A stretch of 64,000 nucleotides of DNA, taken from NCBI GenBank assembly GCA_028829895.1, contig CM054179.1, positions 76,790,544-76,854,543 of the forward strand. Direction: 5' to 3'. The translations under genes and the position numbers were made by a program. This DNA is from Sinotaia quadrata (Eukaryota > Mollusca > Gastropoda > Architaenioglossa > Viviparidae). Position 1 is the stretch's first letter. Every line of letters begins with the position of its first letter. Shown piece after piece: positions 63,701-64,000 of this stretch. The notes below the pieces were generated by a model. That model ran no database searches, was not told the origin of the DNA, and saw nothing but the letters and a program-made list of their open reading frames with translations.

Positions 63701-63891
63701 ACAATGGATACTATGGGTTGTGACACCGAAAATCTGGTAGAACCCTCAACAAATCAGTAATGATAATTACAAATGCAAAACACAAAATGGTAATTCACCT
63801 GTTTTCCAGTAACAAAGTCAGTCAAATCTGGCTCCTGCGGGACAGTGAATATTGCACGGATTCTTCCTTCTTTTGAATCCCATTCTAAAAC
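39316..63891 (-). CDS. XRN1: 5'-3' exoribonuclease 1 (XRN1), C-terminal 16 exons; 5' part off window
   Basis: XRN1 degrades 5'-monophosphorylated RNA after decapping, in the cytoplasm. The 16 exons are in phase and total 1136 codons with stop; human XRN1 is about 1700 residues, so roughly the N-terminal third, including the nuclease core, lies beyond 64000. Recognised parts: VPQEPDLTDFVTGKQ and YMPGYIAAQRIG of the mid domains; FPDLWEYI; a winged-helix-like segment with LRDLLKYLEQLP; VKPHLLFR; an SH3-like domain (GLRGTIVGI, FDKEFAGG, RGYRVLPTAMLNLTYG); then a long Gln/Ser/Pro-rich tail containing a dsRBD-like fold, the conserved FIPLQV joint and a basic C-terminus RRSRIAANFG. Exon phases and these human-like blocks agree. 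Confidence 0.92.
39785..40085 (+). repeat. degenerate tandem repeat in the last XRN1 intron
   Basis: About four diverged copies of an ATAAAA-TGCTG...TTCAATATTTCACA...GTTAAAA unit, irregular in length, close to the last-exon acceptor. Confidence 0.6.
41166..41551 (-). CDS. XRN1: XRN1 exon: Pro/Gln-rich tail ending FIPLQ
   Basis: It encodes GGIRPGVFRQIPPGFVLPHG, a Pro/Gln/Asn-rich stretch, and ATEAFIPLQ. FIPLQ joined to V of the last exon recreates the conserved FIPLQV of human XRN1. Acceptor TATTCTAG, donor CAG|GTATGA, leaving phase 0. Confidence 0.9.
43228..43366 (-). CDS. XRN1: XRN1 exon: Gly/Pro/Asn-rich tail
   Basis: It encodes NGSGGYATPRPGQFMINHPS, then MNFTRPSQQFYSANSAFRPV and PNPVQF. 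Acceptor GTGTCTAG, donor TTTG|GTAAGT, leaving phase 1. Confidence 0.84.
43375..43625 (+). repeat. degenerate tandem repeat near an XRN1 acceptor
   Basis: Two or three diverged copies of AAGCCTAAATATTAACTT then CTCAATCAAAACCAGTA-like sequence directly upstream (in sense) of the 43366 exon. Confidence 0.6.
43700..45400. other. XRN1 intron, no recognised content
   Basis: Intron between the 45413 and 43366 exons. Less AT-rich in parts (44.1-44.9 kb) and could hold old transposon DNA, but no protein or terminal repeats are recognised. Confidence 0.4.
45413..45526 (-). CDS. XRN1: XRN1 exon: second half of dsRBD-like fold
   Basis: It encodes KGYIGYVHLSSGARFEGSLS then SSKEEAAESAASMALLCL, the beta-beta-alpha part of a dsRBD-like fold, aligning with the human XRN1 stretch that ends ALFALQQL. 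Acceptor GTTAACAG, donor TTG|GTGAGA, phase 0 at both ends. Confidence 0.88.
46640..46724 (-). CDS. XRN1: XRN1 exon: first half of dsRBD-like fold, GC donor
   Basis: This 85-bp exon encodes DHISELATLCHITGQPPPKY then DYNYQNHQ, aligning with TELSRICSLVGMPQPDFSFL of human XRN1. It is needed to restore phase between the flanking exons (enters phase 2, leaves phase 0). Acceptor GCTGATAG; the donor is CACCAG|GCAAGT, a GC donor in otherwise consensus context. Confidence 0.85.
46970..47055 (+). repeat. 40-bp tandem duplication
   Basis: Two copies of GAGGAAGAAAGATAACTCTA then ATGACCCAAAA in an XRN1 intron. Confidence 0.93.
47276..47471 (-). CDS. XRN1: XRN1 exon: Gln/Pro-rich tail segment
   Basis: It encodes AKRMSPQNVATTSEANQQPQ, then QVPLIRPQQQPQAAKSKQLP and LLTQPPPLFGLPQTGQNRA. 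A poly-T tract precedes the acceptor TTTCAG; donor CACG|GTAAAT, leaving phase 2. Confidence 0.85.
48347..48476 (-). CDS. XRN1: XRN1 exon: LKQILKIG segment
   Basis: It encodes DSSAALKQILKIGMDEKAQE, then ETAETERSSTVSYGRQLS and VQELFE. LKQILKIG matches LKEILKI of the human XRN1 tail. Acceptor TTTTTAG, donor GAGG|GTACGA, leaving phase 1. Confidence 0.88.
48660..48815 (+). repeat. about 46-bp tandem repeat, three copies
   Basis: Copies of CAGATCAAATTATGTGACTT then TTCTCAGTGTTTTATTAGAA in an XRN1 intron. Confidence 0.85.
48826..49070 (+). repeat. about 93-bp tandem repeat, two and a half copies
   Basis: Copies of ACACAGGTCTTTGCAATGTC, TCTGTTGTCAATAGATGCTG and CTTAGTGATATGTAC; the third copy is partial. 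Confidence 0.9.
49310..49560 (+). repeat. ACA/ACT triplet-rich stretch
   Basis: Degenerate ACTACAACA-type triplets ending next to the donor of the 49584 XRN1 exon. Confidence 0.7.
49584..50183 (-). CDS. XRN1: XRN1 exon: long Ser/Asp/Thr-rich tail segment
   Basis: It begins QTSGNTENDFANMWKELQLA, aligning with DDEFCNIWQSLQ of human XRN1, then is acidic and Ser-rich (VDLLEEPSG, GLLIDLTESDASG) and ends DKTAAVPSTE. Donor GAG|GTTTGT, phase 0. The acceptor is a tandem TTAGCAG, so the first codon (Gln) may be included or skipped. Confidence 0.88.
51114..51340 (+). repeat. about 30-bp tandem repeat, eight copies
   Basis: Copies of GAGTCGTGTTTTATATTTCT plus CTTCT with many substitutions, in an XRN1 intron. 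Confidence 0.85.
52343..52480 (-). CDS. XRN1: XRN1 exon: tail segment
   Basis: It encodes DTKSTFNGYKVQVQPQFVTP then KVSTPQASVQKNKSPITLYK and GPPQAK. Low-complexity tail placed by phase (0-0), strand and position; acceptor CTTTCAG, donor AAG|GTAATG. Confidence 0.78.
53893..54130 (+). repeat. about 40-bp tandem repeat, six copies
   Basis: Copies of ACTGTAAGACAAATACTAGA then TAGTTGTTGGCGTGCCCAT in an XRN1 intron. Confidence 0.93.
54205..54330 (+). repeat. about 22-bp tandem repeat
   Basis: Copies of ATATGACACATTATACCATT then TTA, roughly five, directly after the 40-bp array. Confidence 0.8.
54608..54980 (-). CDS. XRN1: XRN1 exon: end of SH3-like domain and Gln-rich repeats
   Basis: It begins SSQKRGYRVLPTAMLNLTYG (compare RGYRLP...INLSHG in human XRN1), then runs into a Gln/Ser-rich tail with three copies of a VGSYSALQQ-like unit and a short poly-Gln. 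Acceptor AATTCAG, donor CAG|GTAATA; it enters phase 2 and leaves phase 0. Confidence 0.9.
55546..55748 (-). CDS. XRN1: XRN1 exon: SH3-like domain
   Basis: It encodes PLPSQGALDPDPGTDFEMYD, RIVIVKIGYSVPFGLRGTIV and GIHPG...DIIFDKEFAGGINL. GLRGTIVGI and FDKEF--G are close to human XRN1. Acceptor ATATTAG, donor CCG|GTTTGT, leaving phase 2. Confidence 0.92.
56340..56470 (+). repeat. 31-bp tandem repeat, about four copies
   Basis: Copies of TCTATTCTCATATCCATCTA then TTTTCATACC in an XRN1 intron. Confidence 0.92.
56743..57085 (+). repeat. about 165-bp direct duplication
   Basis: Copies beginning ACATTTAACTATTACAAATC near 56743 and 56909 share AAAGTGTTTCTTG and ATTTAATTCACTGACAATAA stretches. A partial third start is at about 57077. 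Confidence 0.88.
57515..57900 (+). repeat. minisatellite with 44-bp core and an embedded (CA)n
   Basis: Copies of AAATAATGAAAATAAAGAGA then AAATACATGCAGGCAAAAAC, interrupted by a CA run at 57723-57756. On the minus strand this gives spurious Cys/Phe-rich open frames. Confidence 0.92.
58047..58130 (-). CDS. XRN1: XRN1 exon: basic segment ending VKPHLLFR
   Basis: It encodes QYHFCQQQVNRVKQKRIRMQ then VKPHLLFR; donor AGG|GTGAGT, phase 0. The acceptor is not certain. ATCAACAG at 58132-58131 gives phase 0 as the previous exon requires. GTCAACAG at 58111-58110 also gives phase 0 and would drop seven residues. The better-looking TTTGAAG near 58157 gives the wrong phase. Confidence 0.75.
58640..58735 (+). 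repeat. 27-bp tandem repeat, three copies
   Basis: Copies of AGTCAGTTAAAGAGGGGAAA then AAGAAG near the donor of the 58879 XRN1 exon. Confidence 0.88.
58879..59014 (-). CDS. XRN1: XRN1 exon: winged-helix-like domain
   Basis: It encodes SKTLRDLLKYLEQLPCSSIP then RMKCGSDILDDAIIDALEKH and VDTIV. Acceptor CTTCCAG, donor GTG|GTAAGT, leaving phase 0. Confidence 0.87.
59242..59328 (-). CDS. XRN1: XRN1 exon: FPDLWEYI segment
   Basis: It encodes FPDLWEYIGQSHTGDSDIYT then EVELFPEG. Acceptor GTCTTAG; donor GGCAG|GTGAGG, leaving phase 2. The donor sequence is repeated 10 bp further on. Confidence 0.88.
59621..60690 (-). mobile_element. internally deleted hAT-like DNA transposon
   Basis: It lies in the XRN1 intron between 59328 and 61342. 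Terminal inverted repeats are visible: CAGCCCTGAAAATG at the left and CAGGCCTGAAAATG on the opposite strand at the right. TAAGCA flanks both ends as an imperfect target duplication. Only the 5' part of a transposase reading frame remains (60472 downward), and the rest is non-coding. The right end also carries a perfect inverted repeat, ATGGCGACTAA on each arm. Confidence 0.55.
60130..60472 (-). pseudogene. frameshifted 5' fragment of a zinc-finger hAT-type transposase
   Basis: From ATG at 60472 one frame reads MKRSASGAQRSFLPKWKHEF then SWLIFDETSKKMTCAICKKY. After a frameshift near 60340 another frame reads ITGTDNFIKETLQCHSISKK then HIAARDADL. Together they resemble the N-terminal CxxC...H...H finger region of hAT-derived ZNF862/KIAA1586-like proteins. 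No DDE catalytic region is present. A broken, non-functional remnant; the family name is from memory of the motif. Confidence 0.55.
60722..60860 (+). repeat. 35-bp tandem repeat, four copies
   Basis: Copies of TTTAGCCAATGGCCTGAATA then ATTCAACAACAG start about 30 bp after the hAT-like element. Confidence 0.9.
60888..61240 (+). repeat. about 26-bp degenerate tandem repeat, about 13 copies
   Basis: Copies of ATTAGTTAACAGTCTGAACA then CACTCTC with deletions; it ends about 100 bp before the donor of the 61342 XRN1 exon. Confidence 0.88.
61342..61595 (-). CDS. XRN1: XRN1 exon: mid domain
   Basis: It encodes VGTQYMPGYIAAQRIGLN, THLLSRITGTVLIMRG and GWLYSEKAVETIFQYIQ. Acceptor CTGCAG, donor CAAGA|GTAAGT, leaving phase 2; E is completed by the next exon to give YIQEFPDLWEYI. 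Confidence 0.9.
61596..63158. other. XRN1 intron, mostly unrecognised
   Basis: 1.6 kb left of the LINE fragment. The 62.1-62.6 kb part is less AT-rich and may be decayed transposon coding sequence; several frames have stops and no family is recognised. Confidence 0.4.
63159..63410 (-). mobile_element. LINE (RTE-like) endonuclease fragment
   Basis: The minus strand reads PETTSAGTWNIRTLRTPGKV, then ELTHEINRYHWTCLGLHEVR and WKNLGKTSTQDGHKLYYSGR. This is the N-terminal part of an APE-type endonuclease, as in RTE/BovB-like retrotransposons and genes annotated craniofacial development protein 2-like. It has no reverse transcriptase and stops after HKDIVNFH. It is a 5'-and-3'-truncated copy within an XRN1 intron. 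Confidence 0.75.
63799..63891 (-). CDS. XRN1: XRN1 exon (first in window): mid domain
   Basis: It encodes VLEWDSKEGRIRAIFTVPQE then PDLTDFVTGKQ, matching the XRN1 segment just after the nuclease core. Acceptor TTTGGAAG, donor CAG|GTGAAT, phase 0 at both ends. Sequence from 63892 to 64000 is intron. Confidence 0.88.
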
Positions 63892-64000
63892 CTTCCAAAA
63901 AGACAACAATTTACTGTTAAATATACAAAATCTTCTAAAACACAACGATATCAACAGTGACTCTAGTTTGTGATAGTAGTGAAGTTGACTTTATGTGATA

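Overview
The window looks like animal nuclear DNA: AT-rich, intron-rich, full of microsatellites and minisatellites, with GT-AG introns and metazoan gene families. Two points suggest a lophotrochozoan, probably a gastropod mollusc. One is an immunoglobulin/EGF surface protein whose first Ig domain resembles the Ig domains of gastropod fibrinogen-related proteins. The other is a DNA ligase III carrying a PAR-binding zinc finger. The organism call is inference; no rRNA or mitochondrial marker is present. Coding exons were rebuilt by hand from splice sites, reading-frame phase and remembered family conservation, without any database search.

Layout. (1) Minus strand, 1198-22730: a complete DNA ligase III gene (LIG3) with 21 coding exons. 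It encodes about 948 residues from the internal start and about 1052 from the upstream in-frame start, which adds a mitochondrial-leader-like extension. A non-coding first exon probably lies near 24.2 kb. (2) Plus strand, 25687-32805: a complete seven-exon gene for a predicted 360-residue single-pass membrane protein (signal peptide, two Ig-like domains, one EGF-like domain, transmembrane helix, very short tail). (3) 32.8-39.3 kb: intergenic sequence between two convergent genes. (4) Minus strand, 39316 to beyond the right edge: the last 16 exons (about 1135 codons) of the 5'-3' exoribonuclease XRN1. These cover the downstream structural domains and the long C-terminal tail; the catalytic N-terminus lies off the window.

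LIG3 and the Ig/EGF gene are divergent, with their starts about 3 kb apart. The Ig/EGF gene and XRN1 converge. The three are unrelated in function: LIG3 seals DNA nicks in nuclear single-strand break repair and in mitochondria, XRN1 degrades decapped mRNA, and the Ig/EGF protein is probably a surface receptor or adhesion molecule. Introns and intergenic DNA carry a piggyBac-like TTAA MITE and part of a second copy, an internally deleted hAT-like element, a LINE endonuclease fragment and more than twenty tandem-repeat blocks. Several repeat blocks abut LIG3 splice sites.

The most notable observations are the dual-start arrangement and PBZ zinc finger in LIG3, a dsRBD-like fold split over two small exons in the XRN1 tail (one preceding a GC-AG intron), and the Ig/EGF membrane protein. 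No wholly new system was recognised.
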